Positions 1 to 7,878 of a stretch of DNA of 64,000 bases are shown here, one piece after another. The notes beneath the pieces were generated by a model. It did no database searches. It saw only the letters and a program-made list of their open reading frames with translations, and was not told the origin of the DNA. The position numbers and the translations under genes are program-made. Origin of the DNA: an uncultured Clostridia bacterium. GTDB lineage: Bacteria > Bacillota > Clostridia > Saccharofermentanales > Saccharofermentanaceae. Within the stretch, counting starts at the first letter, position 1; each line of letters opens with the position of its first letter. Location: positions 1 to 64,000 of the forward strand of contig CAMHSJ010000001.1 of assembly GCA_946187935.1 (NCBI GenBank), given 5' to 3'.

Positions 1-2
1 CA

Positions 3-68
3 GATCCTGAAGGTAACCTGATAGAGATTGGCTCCTGGGATAAACCATATGAGGAGAAGGATCTGTAA
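3..68 (+). CDS. VOC/glyoxalase-fold protein, C-terminal end only
   Basis: The window opens inside a gene. The third frame reads DPEGNLIEIGSW and ends at TAA (66-68). DP(E/D)GN-x-(I/L)E is the usual last strand of VOC superfamily proteins (glyoxalase, fosfomycin or bleomycin resistance proteins), where the Glu is often a metal ligand. Only 21 residues are present, so the substrate cannot be inferred. A second, complete VOC gene lies at 10244. Confidence 0.6.
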   Translation, partial: DPEGNLIEIGSWDKPYEEKDL

Positions 69-140
69 CAGAGGACAGTCCGGATAATAAACAGTATTAT
101 AGGATAGTAGTCTGAAGTAAATGGTGGTAATAACAAAACA

Positions 141-938
141 ATGATTTCAATATACAAGAAATATCACATCGCATACTGGTGCATCGGAATTGTCGAGATC
201 ATAGGCATGATCATAGCGAACCTCTGGTTCTGCAGACGCACATGGGTTCCTGCGATACCGATAACGGCCGTGACGATATTACTGGTCTTGGTTGATGCAT
301 TTATCTTTACTAAGCTCACATCGAAAAAGCTCTCTAACGAAGTATTGCCTCTCTTCTACAATTGCCAGGTACATAAGTTTATAGATGAGATGAACATGCT
401 TTTCGCGAAAAAGGCAAAAGGCCCTGTCGTATCGATGTACAATGCAATAGTTGCGAGAGGTTACGGCTCCATTGATGATTACGATTCGGTCTATGAGTGC
501 TGCAAAAAGATTAAGTCAAAAGGCTATAAGTCTGAATATCACAGGTGCATGATCGAGTACTACCTGAAGAACGATCAGCCCGACAAGGCTCAGGAAGAGA
601 TAGAAGCGCTTAGAAAACTCATGGAGAAAATGAAGAATCCGAAGTATATAGAAGGCTGCGAGACCACTATTAAGAATGCGGAATTCTACATGAGGATACA
701 GCAGGGCAACTACGAAGGCGCAGAAGAGCACTATCAGAAACAGCTGGACACCATAAAACCGCTTTATCCCATAACAGAAGTAAGTTATTCGTACGCGTTG
801 GGAAAACTGCTTTTCTTGAAGGGCGAACCGGAAAGAGCAAGGAAATACCTTCAGGTTGCAATTGATCTTGGCGGCGACACTAAATACAAGAAGTTCGCCG
901 AAGAGTTGCTTCAGAAAATCAGCAGGAAACCAGACTGA
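141..938 (+). CDS. Membrane-anchored TPR-like protein
   Basis: 265 residues. Two hydrophobic segments (about 12-30 and 37-58) are followed by a soluble helical region (about 75-260). The later segments, such as 'YALGKLLFLKGEPERARKYL', have the spacing of tetratricopeptide repeats, so this is probably a cytoplasmic helical scaffold tethered to the membrane. No catalytic motif is visible. The ribosome site upstream of ATG 141 is weak, but no other in-frame start fits. It ends 19 bases before the barstar-like gene and may be co-transcribed with it. Function unknown. Confidence 0.7.
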   Translation: MISIYKKYHIAYWCIGIVEIIGMIIANLWFCRRTWVPAIPITAVTILLVLVDAFIFTKLTSKKLSNEVLPLFYNCQVHKFIDEMNMLFAKKAKGPVVSMYNAIVARGYGSIDDYDSVYECCKKIKSKGYKSEYHRCMIEYYLKNDQPDKAQEEIEALRKLMEKMKNPKYIEGCETTIKNAEFYMRIQQGNYEGAEEHYQKQLDTIKPLYPITEVSYSYALGKLLFLKGEPERARKYLQVAIDLGGDTKYKKFAEELLQKISRKPD

Positions 939-957
939 GCGGGTTATAGGGAAGAAT

Positions 958-1257
958 ATGAAACAGATTACTATAGATGGAAATAACTTTTCGAACGAAG
1001 AAGAGTTTTATACCGAAATAGATAAATTGCTGACGAAGGATCTCAGCTGGAAGACAGGTCATAATCTTAATGCTTTCAATGATTTGCTATGCGGCGGATT
1101 TGGTTTTCATGCTCCCGGTGAAGAGTTGATGATAACTTGGATCAACGCGGGAAAAAGCCGGAAAGCGTTGGGTGAAGAATTGTTTAATATGATTACGGAC
1201 ATAATTCTGGACAGCGATAATTCAGGACATGAATGCAAACTGAAGATTGAGAACTGA
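958..1257 (+). CDS. Barstar-family ribonuclease inhibitor (orphan)
   Basis: 99 residues. The ORF track starts earlier, but ATG 958 gives the normal barstar length and N-terminus: a beta strand 'KQITIDG' followed by the 'EEEFYTEIDKLL' helix. The diagnostic middle, 'HNLNAFNDLLCGG', matches the barstar helix 2 pattern (N-L-x-A-x-x-D-x-L), and 'MITWINAGKSR' matches the next strand. Barstar proteins bind and block barnase-type secreted RNases, or act as immunity proteins for RNase toxins. No barnase-like or polymorphic-toxin gene is seen beside it, so it may protect against a foreign toxin or have lost its partner. Confidence 0.75.
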   Translation: MKQITIDGNNFSNEEEFYTEIDKLLTKDLSWKTGHNLNAFNDLLCGGFGFHAPGEELMITWINAGKSRKALGEELFNMITDIILDSDNSGHECKLKIEN

Positions 1258-1373
1258 TACGTATTTTTCAGTATATAACACAAGGGAAATCGCTCTTATT
1301 GAGGTTTAACTCTTTGTGGGTGCTTGAAGAGGGCGCTGCCGAATAAGAGAAGACCGTTGAGAGGCGGCTCTAA

Positions 1374-1382
1374 TGATATAAT
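1374..1382 (+). promoter_or_regulatory. Extended -10 promoter element before the sodium channel gene
   Basis: TGATATAAT has the TGnTATAAT form of an extended -10 box, 34 bases before ATG 1416. A weak TTGAGA lies only 14 bases upstream, consistent with an extended -10 promoter that depends little on its -35. Confidence 0.45.
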
Positions 1383-1415
1383 GGACCTGCATTATTCAAA
1401 AGGCAGGGTGTTTAT

Positions 1416-2231
1416 ATGATAAAGGGTTTAAAGAAGGTTACGGACAGCAGTGTTTTTCAGGGGATAATCCTGTTTGTTATCATTTTCAATGCCATCATCA
1501 TGGGAATTGAAACGATCAAAGGACTGTCACAGGGCGCTATCGGTACACTGGCACTTATCAATGCTATATGTCTTTAGATATTCGTCCTTGAGATCATCAT
1601 TAAGTTCCTGGCTTATGGATTGGATTACTTCAAAGACCCATGGAACTGGTTTGACATGCTGATAGTCGGCATCTCATTTGTCTCCGGTCTGTCGTTTATG
1701 GCAGCGTTTCGTGCCGTCAGGGTCCTGCGCGTTTTCAAGTCATTAAAGGCGCTGCGCGGAACCAGGCTCATCAGCTCAGTTAAGCACCTTCAGATAATCA
1801 TCGGCGCGATCGTTAAGTCGGTCCCTTCCATTATGTGGACCGGGATCTTGCTCTTGCTGATCTACTACATCTTTGCGCTGATCGGCGTAAACCTCTTTGG
1901 GGAAGAATTCCCGGACTGGTTCGGCACGATCGGCAAAGCGATGTACACTCTGTTCCAGGTAATGACTCTGGAATCGTGGTCAATGGGCATCAGCCGGCCT
2001 GTAATGGAAGTCTTCCCTTATGCGTGGGCTTACTTTGTTCCGTTTGTTCTGCTGTCTTCCTTCATCGTCATGAACGTTGTTGTCGGTATCGTTGTTAATG
2101 CAATCAGCGAAGTAACTGCTGAGAATAATGATGGAGAAGCTGCTGATAAGACACCGTCAAACGGGGAACTGATCAAAGAGATCCGTTCGCTTAAAGAACA
2201 GCTTGACAGGATGGAGAAAGCGCTGAAGTAA
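1416..2231 (+). pseudogene. Bacterial voltage-gated sodium channel (NaChBac/BacNav type), interrupted by an in-frame TAG
   Basis: From ATG 1416 one frame runs to TAA 2231, apart from an amber codon at 1575-1577 (residue 54), between the S1 segment and the S2 sequence 'IFVLEIIIKFLAYG'. Downstream the channel is complete. S4 is 'RAVRVLRVFKSLKALRGTR', with Arg/Lys at about every third position. The pore has the selectivity filter 'TLESWSM', close to NaChBac TLESWAS. S6 is intact, and the C-terminus is a short coiled coil (EIRSLKEQLDRMEKAL), as in BacNav tetramers. About 271 codons is normal for the family. Removing one point mutation would restore the gene, so this is a very recent pseudogene, a sequencing error, or a readthrough case. 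TAG is a normal stop in neighbours (for example 34760 and 58502), so a recoded genome is unlikely. Confidence 0.85.
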
Positions 2232-2300
2232 GACTTGCAAGTCAACTCTTAACATAACTGACCTTCCCTTGGAGTATAATTCAAGGAGGGGAGCAAGAAG

Positions 2301-2792
2301 ATGTTTAACGAGCACGACATTTCACGCAACGCGTGTCAGCTTTTCGGAGAGCAGGCCAGCCAGGGATATGACTGGTGGTGGCATTCTTTTACGGCGCGTA
2401 ATGCTGAGACAGGTGAGGAGAAGCCATTCTTCATCGAGTTCTTTTTGTGCAACCCTGCGCTGGGCGGAGACGAGCCTGTTTTCGGACAGCTGCCGGAGAA
2501 TAAGCAGAAGGGAATAAGGCCTTCTTATCTGATGGTCAAGGCAGGTGCCTGGGGTAAGGATGCGGTTCAGCTGCACAGGTTTTACGGGTGCAATATCGCG
2601 TGGTTGTTCGTGATGTCATTTATTCCGTTCGGAACAGCCTGGGTAGGTTCGTATCCGTCAGCGTTTGCACCTTTGGCCACAGTTCTTGGCGGATTCTGTC
2701 CGACGCTGCTTTCATTATCGTTGCAGTTGTTTCGGCATGGTGGATCGTACCGGGCAGGAAGTAATACAGAAGGATATAAGGAGGCAATTTAA
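2301..2792 (+). pseudogene. Chimeric gene relic: tocopherol-cyclase-like N-terminus joined to a TMEM175-like fragment
   Basis: The ORF has a good ribosome site (AAGGAGGGGA) before ATG 2301. Residues 1-93 (DWWWHSFTARN, NPALGGDEPVFGQLPENK) resemble the start of a tocopherol-cyclase-like lipocalin family of Clostridia, which is normally much longer. The sequence then changes abruptly to a hydrophobic stretch, 'WLFVMSFIPFGTAWVG', that resembles the TMEM175/DUF1211 channel family (F-x-x-S-x-I-P-F-x-T-A-W). The ORF tail reads as nonsense, while the +1 frame over about 2692-2765 gives a sensible membrane helix end (AAFIIVAVVSAWWIVPGRK). This fits a deletion that joined two genes plus a frameshift. 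Family names are from memory, not a search. The last codon overlaps the next gene's start. Confidence 0.6.
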
Positions 2793-3277
2793 TGAAGAGT
2801 CTGATCATTTATTTCAGCAGAGCTGATGAGAACTACGCAGTAGGATATATAGACAAGGGCAATACGGAAATAGTTGCCGGGTTTGTTTCGGAACTGACAG
2901 GAGCTGATATGTTCAAGGTTGAGCCTGAAACTCCCTACGCAGCAGACTACAGCACCTGCATCGAGGAAGCAAAGCAGCGCATAGGCAATGCTCCCATCAA
3001 AGAGAAACTTACGGATATTTCCGCTTACGATACCATCTTCATAATGAGCCCTATCTACTGGGGTACATATGCTCCCGAGATGGAGACGGCACTTGAGGGT
3101 CTGGATTTCGCGGGAAAGACCGTAAGGATCATCTGTACCCATGAAGGCTCCGGATTGTCGGGAATGCCTGCTGATGTTAAGAAGATGTGCAAGGGCGCAG
3201 ATGTTGATGCCAATGGTCTGGCTATTGTTGGATCAAGGGCTAAGAGTTCGAAGAAGACAGTTGAGAGATGGATCTGA
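2792..3277 (+). CDS. Flavodoxin-like protein (FMN)
   Basis: 161 residues. The first strand and loop, 'SLIIYFSRADENY', have the S/T-rich phosphate loop that binds FMN in flavodoxin_4-type proteins. 'MSPIYWGTYAPEM' is the W-containing 50s-type loop, and 'THEGSGLSGMP' is the third loop, typical of family members beside redox operons. Likely a cytoplasmic electron carrier or FMN-dependent reductase. AAGGAGG lies 7 bases before ATG. It heads a same-strand run of five genes (2792-6172) with gaps of 9-20 bases. Confidence 0.85.
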   Translation: MKSLIIYFSRADENYAVGYIDKGNTEIVAGFVSELTGADMFKVEPETPYAADYSTCIEEAKQRIGNAPIKEKLTDISAYDTIFIMSPIYWGTYAPEMETALEGLDFAGKTVRIICTHEGSGLSGMPADVKKMCKGADVDANGLAIVGSRAKSSKKTVERWI

Positions 3278-3292
3278 TTATAAAACGGGATC

Positions 3293-3805
3293 ATGGGAAA
3301 TACACTTAAGAATTTTTCAAAAGAAGGTCAAAAGCTGCCGATGTTCGGGATAGGACCATATCTGATATATGGGACAGCATTCCTTAACGCAGCGGTGATC
3401 ATCCTGACTTCTTATGTTTTCAAAGCGGGTATTCTGGAGGATATCTGGGTCTGGATCTTCCGCATTACCGGCGGGATCGTTATTGCGCTTGGAATACTCA
3501 TTTGGTTTATCGGTGCGATGCGTTCCGGTATGGATAAGAACATAACAGAAAACATACTTAAGACCGATGGGATCTATTCATGGGTAAGGAATCCCATGTA
3601 TACCGGTTGTTGGTTTATCATAATCGGAATAAGCTTTATGTGGCATAACTACTGGGTGCTCCCTGTGATCATCGCTGACTGGATGATCCTGACGGTCGTA
3701 TTGAAGAATACGGAAGAAAAATGGCTTCATGATCTATATGGCGAAGAATATGATGCGTACAAGAAACGAGTCAACAGGTTGATCCCCCGGGTGCCGAAAC
3801 AGTAA
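3293..3805 (+). CDS. Isoprenylcysteine/phospholipid methyltransferase-like membrane protein
   Basis: 170 residues with four to five hydrophobic segments. The C-terminal half has the ICMT/PEMT signature 'RNPMYTGCW' followed by 'EEKWLHDLYGEEYDAYKKRV', where the paired Glu and E-Y-x-x-Y residues form the SAM-binding region in integral membrane methyltransferases. The substrate in bacteria is usually unknown; lipids or isoprenoids are candidates. It lies 15 bases after the flavodoxin gene, so co-expression is likely. Confidence 0.8.
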   Translation: MGNTLKNFSKEGQKLPMFGIGPYLIYGTAFLNAAVIILTSYVFKAGILEDIWVWIFRITGGIVIALGILIWFIGAMRSGMDKNITENILKTDGIYSWVRNPMYTGCWFIIIGISFMWHNYWVLPVIIADWMILTVVLKNTEEKWLHDLYGEEYDAYKKRVNRLIPRVPKQ

Positions 3806-3820
3806 TTAAGACAGGTGTCT

Positions 3821-4423
3821 ATGCAAAGACCGGATTTTGACAGCATAAGATCATATGACGAGTTCAGCAAGTACTATTGGTATAGAGATGAACTCATAAG
3901 CATATGCAAGGAACACGGTCTCAAAGCGCCGGGCGGCAAGATCGAACTTAACAGGGTGATCGAATCCTATTTTAACGGCGTCATTATCCCTCCGGCTAAG
4001 AAGACGACTGTCAGGAAAAGCGCCTTTAAAGGGGACCTGACTCTTCAGACAGGGCTTATCGAGTGCGGTTTTACTTTCGGTCCGCGTTTTCGCGAATTCT
4101 TCGAAAAGACAACAGGCATAAAACCGTTTAAGTTCAATGTGGATATGGTTGCGGCTGCCAAGGCAGTTAAGGAAAACGGTGATGAGAGTTTTACTCTGGG
4201 CGATCTTCTGGAGATCTATTACGGAAGGAAAACGTATGCTGCTTATGACAGATCCGCGCTTCAGTGGAACAAATTTGTGAAAGCCTTCTGTGAGGATCCC
4301 GATACAAGAATCTACCCGAACAGGCTAAAAGCTGCGGCTAAGCTATGGAAGATCGTCAGGGATTCTGATATGCCCAAAGAATACACTAATGATCTGCTGG
4401 TAAAATATAAGACAAACATCTGA
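3821..4423 (+). CDS. SAP-domain-like protein, DUF6434-type C-terminus
   Basis: About 200 residues. The N-terminal 55 residues (YDEFSKYYWYRDELISICKEHGL...GGKIELNRVIESYF) look like a SAP-type helix-extended-helix module. The C-terminal part, 'FTLGDLLEIYYGRK...YDRSALQWNKFVKAF', resembles DUF6434 proteins of Clostridia. The track begins at GTG 3815; ATG 3821 two codons later is an equally good start. It is a soluble protein, possibly nucleic-acid binding, with no enzyme motif visible. Confidence 0.65.
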   Translation: MQRPDFDSIRSYDEFSKYYWYRDELISICKEHGLKAPGGKIELNRVIESYFNGVIIPPAKKTTVRKSAFKGDLTLQTGLIECGFTFGPRFREFFEKTTGIKPFKFNVDMVAAAKAVKENGDESFTLGDLLEIYYGRKTYAAYDRSALQWNKFVKAFCEDPDTRIYPNRLKAAAKLWKIVRDSDMPKEYTNDLLVKYKTNI

Positions 4424-4439
4424 GAGGAAAGAACTGCAT

Positions 4440-5096
4440 ATGAAAAAAGGCGTGATCTTCGATATGGACGGCACAGTTTGGGATTCATCCGAGAACGTTG
4501 CAAGATCCTGGACAGTAAAGGTTCAGGAAGCAGGATTTAAAGATAAGATCATCTCGCGAGAAGACATACAGCGAAACATGGGTAAGCCCATGGATGCCAT
4601 TGCAGACGACCTCTTCACATATACCAAAAAAGGTCCCGAAAGAGATGCGCTCCGCTATGCCTGCGAGAACTATGAGAATGAGTACTTAAGAGAAAACGGC
4701 GGCATATTATATGACGGCGTTCTCGATACATGGGCCGGGCTTAAGAAGATGGGTTATCACATCTATATCGTGAGCAACTGCCAGGCAGGATATATCGAAG
4801 CATTCCTGGAGTTCTACCATATTCCTTACGGCAGCCCCGAAGATCTTGTCGAAGACATCGAGTGCTATGGTAATAATCTCCTTCAGAAAGATGAGAATAT
4901 CAGGCTAATAGCTGAGCGCAACGGTCTTACCGGAGCCTGCTATGTCGGCGACATCCAGAGCGATTACGATGCGACGGCCAAGGCAGGTCTTCCGTTTATT
5001 CACGCCAAGTACGGTTTCGGCAGCATAAACACCGAAGTCCCTTACATAAACAGTTTTAGTGAGCTTACAAAAGTAGTACCGGAAGTAATTGGATAA
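4440..5096 (+). CDS. HAD-superfamily hydrolase (phosphoglycolate phosphatase-like)
   Basis: 218 residues. Motif I 'FDMDGTVWDS' has both catalytic Asp residues, motif II is 'IVSNC', a Lys lies before the cap return, and motif IV is 'YVGDIQSDYDA'. The alpha-helical cap (about 20-90) places it in subfamily I, with PGP- and beta-phosphoglucomutase-like enzymes that remove phosphate from small metabolites. It sits 20 bases upstream of glycerol-1-phosphate dehydrogenase, so a glycerol phosphate or related sugar phosphate is a reasonable guess. Confidence 0.85.
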   Translation: MKKGVIFDMDGTVWDSSENVARSWTVKVQEAGFKDKIISREDIQRNMGKPMDAIADDLFTYTKKGPERDALRYACENYENEYLRENGGILYDGVLDTWAGLKKMGYHIYIVSNCQAGYIEAFLEFYHIPYGSPEDLVEDIECYGNNLLQKDENIRLIAERNGLTGACYVGDIQSDYDATAKAGLPFIHAKYGFGSINTEVPYINSFSELTKVVPEVIG

Positions 5097-5116
5097 CAAG
5101 AAAGAGAGGTCACATC

Positions 5117-6172
5117 ATGCCCAAAGACGAAATCTCCATACCGCCTATCCTTAAGATCGAAAGAGGCGTGACAGCCAATATCGGAGGATTCCTGAAAGAA
5201 GCAGGGTTTAACCAGGTGGTGATCCTGTTCGGAAACGGCCTGACGGAAATGTTCGGTGATACTGTCTTCGGATCGTTCAGCGATGCCGGAGTCAAGGTCC
5301 TTCACCATCAGGAGATGGATACCGTTGACTTTAACGACATAACGAAACTCGCGTTCGAACTTCCCAACAAGACACAGGCCGTGATCGGCATGGGAGGCGG
5401 CAAGGTTATCGATGCGGCCAAATATATCGGTTATGTTTTGAGGATACCATTTATCAGCGTTCCAACGAGTTCGTCATCTGACGGATTCTCCAGTTCTTCG
5501 GCTTCGCTTATAGTTGACGGGCACCGTAGATCACTGCCCGCGAAGATGGCTTACGGGATCCTTGTCGATACCGATGTCATCAAGAGCGCGCCTGTGAGAT
5601 TTCTTTATTCGGGCGTAGGCGATATGGTCGCGAAGATCTCTTCGACCTACGACTGGCAGCATGAAGAAGACCTTGGCTTTGATGAAGTCAATGACTTCGC
5701 CTTCATGATAGCCAAGAAGGCCGTTAATTCATTTGTCAGAACGCCTTTTGAATCAACAGAGGAAGACCTCTTCTTAAAAGAACTTCTGGACTCCCTTGCA
5801 ATGAGCGGCGTCGCGAACGAGATCGCGGGATCTTCCGCTCCCACGAGCGGCAGCGAGCACCTTATCTCACATGCGCTGGATTCATTCTTGGAGCGCCCCC
5901 AGCTCCACGGCATCCAAGTCGGCATCGCAACATATATCATGTGCAGGATCTGTGATCACCGCTGGAAGAGAGTAGATGACATCTTTACTAAGACAGGTTT
6001 CTGGGATTACTGCGCAACGCTGGGTCTGAAAGCTGACGATTACATAAAGGCAGTCGACATGGCTCCTTCAATCAAGCCTCACCGTCATACGTATCTCCAC
6101 GAGGAGAAGTACAGAGAGCTTGCCAAAGAGCTCATCAAGACTGACGATAAGCTTAAAGCGATCCTGAAATGA
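5117..6172 (+). CDS. egsA: sn-Glycerol-1-phosphate dehydrogenase (NAD(P)-dependent, EgsA/AraM family)
   Basis: 351 residues, the usual family length. The enzyme reduces dihydroxyacetone phosphate to glycerol-1-phosphate, the archaeal-type enantiomer. Visible motifs are the nucleotide loop 'GMGGGKVIDAAK', the substrate loop 'SVPTSSSSDGFSS', and three expected metal ligands: Asp in 'GVGDMVAK', His in 'SGSEHLISHALD', and His in 'QLHGIQVG'. In Bacillus the product feeds PcrB to make heptaprenylglyceryl phosphate; no PcrB homologue is in the window. AGAGAGG precedes ATG 5117. Last gene of the 2792-6172 run. Confidence 0.9.
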   Translation: MPKDEISIPPILKIERGVTANIGGFLKEAGFNQVVILFGNGLTEMFGDTVFGSFSDAGVKVLHHQEMDTVDFNDITKLAFELPNKTQAVIGMGGGKVIDAAKYIGYVLRIPFISVPTSSSSDGFSSSSASLIVDGHRRSLPAKMAYGILVDTDVIKSAPVRFLYSGVGDMVAKISSTYDWQHEEDLGFDEVNDFAFMIAKKAVNSFVRTPFESTEEDLFLKELLDSLAMSGVANEIAGSSAPTSGSEHLISHALDSFLERPQLHGIQVGIATYIMCRICDHRWKRVDDIFTKTGFWDYCATLGLKADDYIKAVDMAPSIKPHRHTYLHEEKYRELAKELIKTDDKLKAILK

Positions 6173-6189
6173 GACTTGACCTTATCCCC

Positions 6190-6278
6190 AAAAACCGGTC
6201 TTTGATTTCAGTTGATTTTTCAGAACTGTAAACTAGAGTATTAATGTTAAAATGGATTTGCCGGAGCGAAAAACCGGT
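6190..6278 (+). repeat. Direct repeat AAAAACCGGT, two copies, before the flavoprotein operon
   Basis: AAAAACCGGT occurs at 6190-6199 and again at 6269-6278 in the leader of the 6334 gene. The ACCGGT core is palindromic, so each copy could be a half of a regulator site. An AT-rich, promoter-like stretch lies between them, but I could not place a convincing -35/-10 pair. Confidence 0.4.
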
Positions 6279-6333
6279 TTTCCTTACAGGATATCTTATG
6301 GTAGATCCGTCGGGTTAAGAGGGAGGTGCTATC

Positions 6334-7878
6334 TTGTCAGAGAAATACGATCTGATAGTCATCGGTGCCGGCAACGGGGGCCTGATGACGGCATGCCGCG
6401 CATCAAGGATGGGACTTAAGACGCTCGTATTGGAGCGCCACAACATGCCAGGCGGCGCTGCCTCAAGTTTTGTTCGCGGAAGATTTGAATTTGACGCATC
6501 GCTTCACGAAGTTCCTGATTTTGGCGAGGGTGAAGCAAGGGGCGAACTCGGCAAGCTCTTTGACGAGCTCGGCATCAAGGTCGAGATGCTGCCTGTTAAG
6601 GATGCTTTCAGATACATAGTTCAGGAAAACGGAAAGAGGACGATCGACGTTACATTCCCTCACGGCAAGGACAAGGTAATGGATCTTATTAGTGAGATCT
6701 GCCCTGAGGATGTTGATTGCATGAACAAGCTCTTCATGGCATATGACGACATGGTGGCAGGTCTTGATTACTGGGGCTCTGCCAGGGGCAATCCCGATCC
6801 TGAAGTCCTGCGGACCAAGCATGCCAACTTCATGAAGATCATGACGATGTCAGCCGGAGAGTTCTTCCGCGCAATAGGCATGAGCCAAAAACTGATCGAC
6901 ATTATGACTGCCTACTGGCCTTACCAGGGCACTGAGATCAACACCATAGACGCATCCAGATACCTGCTCATGATCTGCTCTTTCTTTGAAAATGGCGCTT
7001 ACATCCCGAAGATGAGATCGCACCAGATATCGGAGGCCATCGTGAACAGAGCAGCAAAGCTCGGATGCAAGTTCCTTTTCGGGACGGAAGCGACAAAGAT
7101 CATTACCAAGAAAGGTGCTGTAAGCGGAGTCCGGACTGAAGACGGGAGGATCTTCGAATGCACTGCGGTCGCATCGAACGCTTTCCCTGAGGTCGTCTAT
7201 GGCAAGCTTCTTGATGACAAGTCGCTGGTACCTCCTTATGAGTATAAGAAGATGAATGCCAGAAGCTACGGTTTCAGGGCTTTCAGCGTATATCTGGGAC
7301 TCGACGCTTCTCCGGAAGAGATCGGCATAGAAGATTACACTATCTTTATCGGATCCAACAAGGATTCCAAGGTCATCTACGATAACTCGAAAGACAGAGA
7401 ACTGTCAGAGTACTCTTTGGATGTGTGCTGTCTTAATATCGCAAACCCCGACTGTTCCCCCAAAGGAACGACCATGATAGTCCTCACCATTTCTTATACG
7501 GACGATGCATGGGCTGACGTTACCGAAGAGGAGTACGTGAAGGAGAAGAGAAGGATCGCGGATCTGATGATCACGCACCTCGAGGAGATCATGGGCTTTA
7601 AGGTCCGCGAGCACATAGAGGAGATCGAGATCGCAAGTCCTGTGACTTTTGCCCGCTACATGGCAACTCCGCAGGGCTGTGTCTACGGCTACAGTTCCGA
7701 GAAATGGGACGGCATGTCCTCAAGAACGGTCGCAAACGGAGCCGAGAGGACCATCCCGGGATTATTCTTCGTGGGAGGCCACTCTTCTTCGATGTCAGGC
7801 TACTTGCCTACATACACGGGAGGCAACAGAACGGGATTCCAGATCTTAGGTTATGTTATGTCAGGAGGCGGAAAATAA
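6334..7878 (+). CDS. CrtI/phytoene-desaturase-like FAD-dependent oxidoreductase
   Basis: 514 residues. The N-terminus 'DLIVIGAGNGGLMTACRAS' is a Rossmann FAD-binding loop, followed by the 'LERHNMPGGAASSF' motif shared by CrtI, CrtISO and related flavoproteins. The C-terminal 'GLFFVGGHSSSMSGYLPTYTGGN' is the second FAD contact. It starts at TTG 6334 behind GGGAGGTG. Its stop overlaps the next gene's ATG (TAATG), so the two products are probably made together as a flavoprotein and its reductase. No carotenoid genes are nearby, so the substrate is unknown; unsaturated lipids or steroids are possible. Confidence 0.8.
   Translation: MSEKYDLIVIGAGNGGLMTACRASRMGLKTLVLERHNMPGGAASSFVRGRFEFDASLHEVPDFGEGEARGELGKLFDELGIKVEMLPVKDAFRYIVQENGKRTIDVTFPHGKDKVMDLISEICPEDVDCMNKLFMAYDDMVAGLDYWGSARGNPDPEVLRTKHANFMKIMTMSAGEFFRAIGMSQKLIDIMTAYWPYQGTEINTIDASRYLLMICSFFENGAYIPKMRSHQISEAIVNRAAKLGCKFLFGTEATKIITKKGAVSGVRTEDGRIFECTAVASNAFPEVVYGKLLDDKSLVPPYEYKKMNARSYGFRAFSVYLGLDASPEEIGIEDYTIFIGSNKDSKVIYDNSKDRELSEYSLDVCCLNIANPDCSPKGTTMIVLTISYTDDAWADVTEEEYVKEKRRIADLMITHLEEIMGFKVREHIEEIEIASPVTFARYMATPQGCVYGYSSEKWDGMSSRTVANGAERTIPGLFFVGGHSSSMSGYLPTYTGGNRTGFQILGYVMSGGGK

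Noticed and set aside
1575-1577. TAG recoding (alternative code) as explanation for the channel stop
   Set aside because: Several other genes in the window end cleanly in TAG with normal downstream spacers, so TAG acts as a stop here.
2246-2280. Promoter with TATAAT at 2275 for the chimeric ORF
   Set aside because: No -35 at workable spacing, and the start point would fall within the ribosome site.
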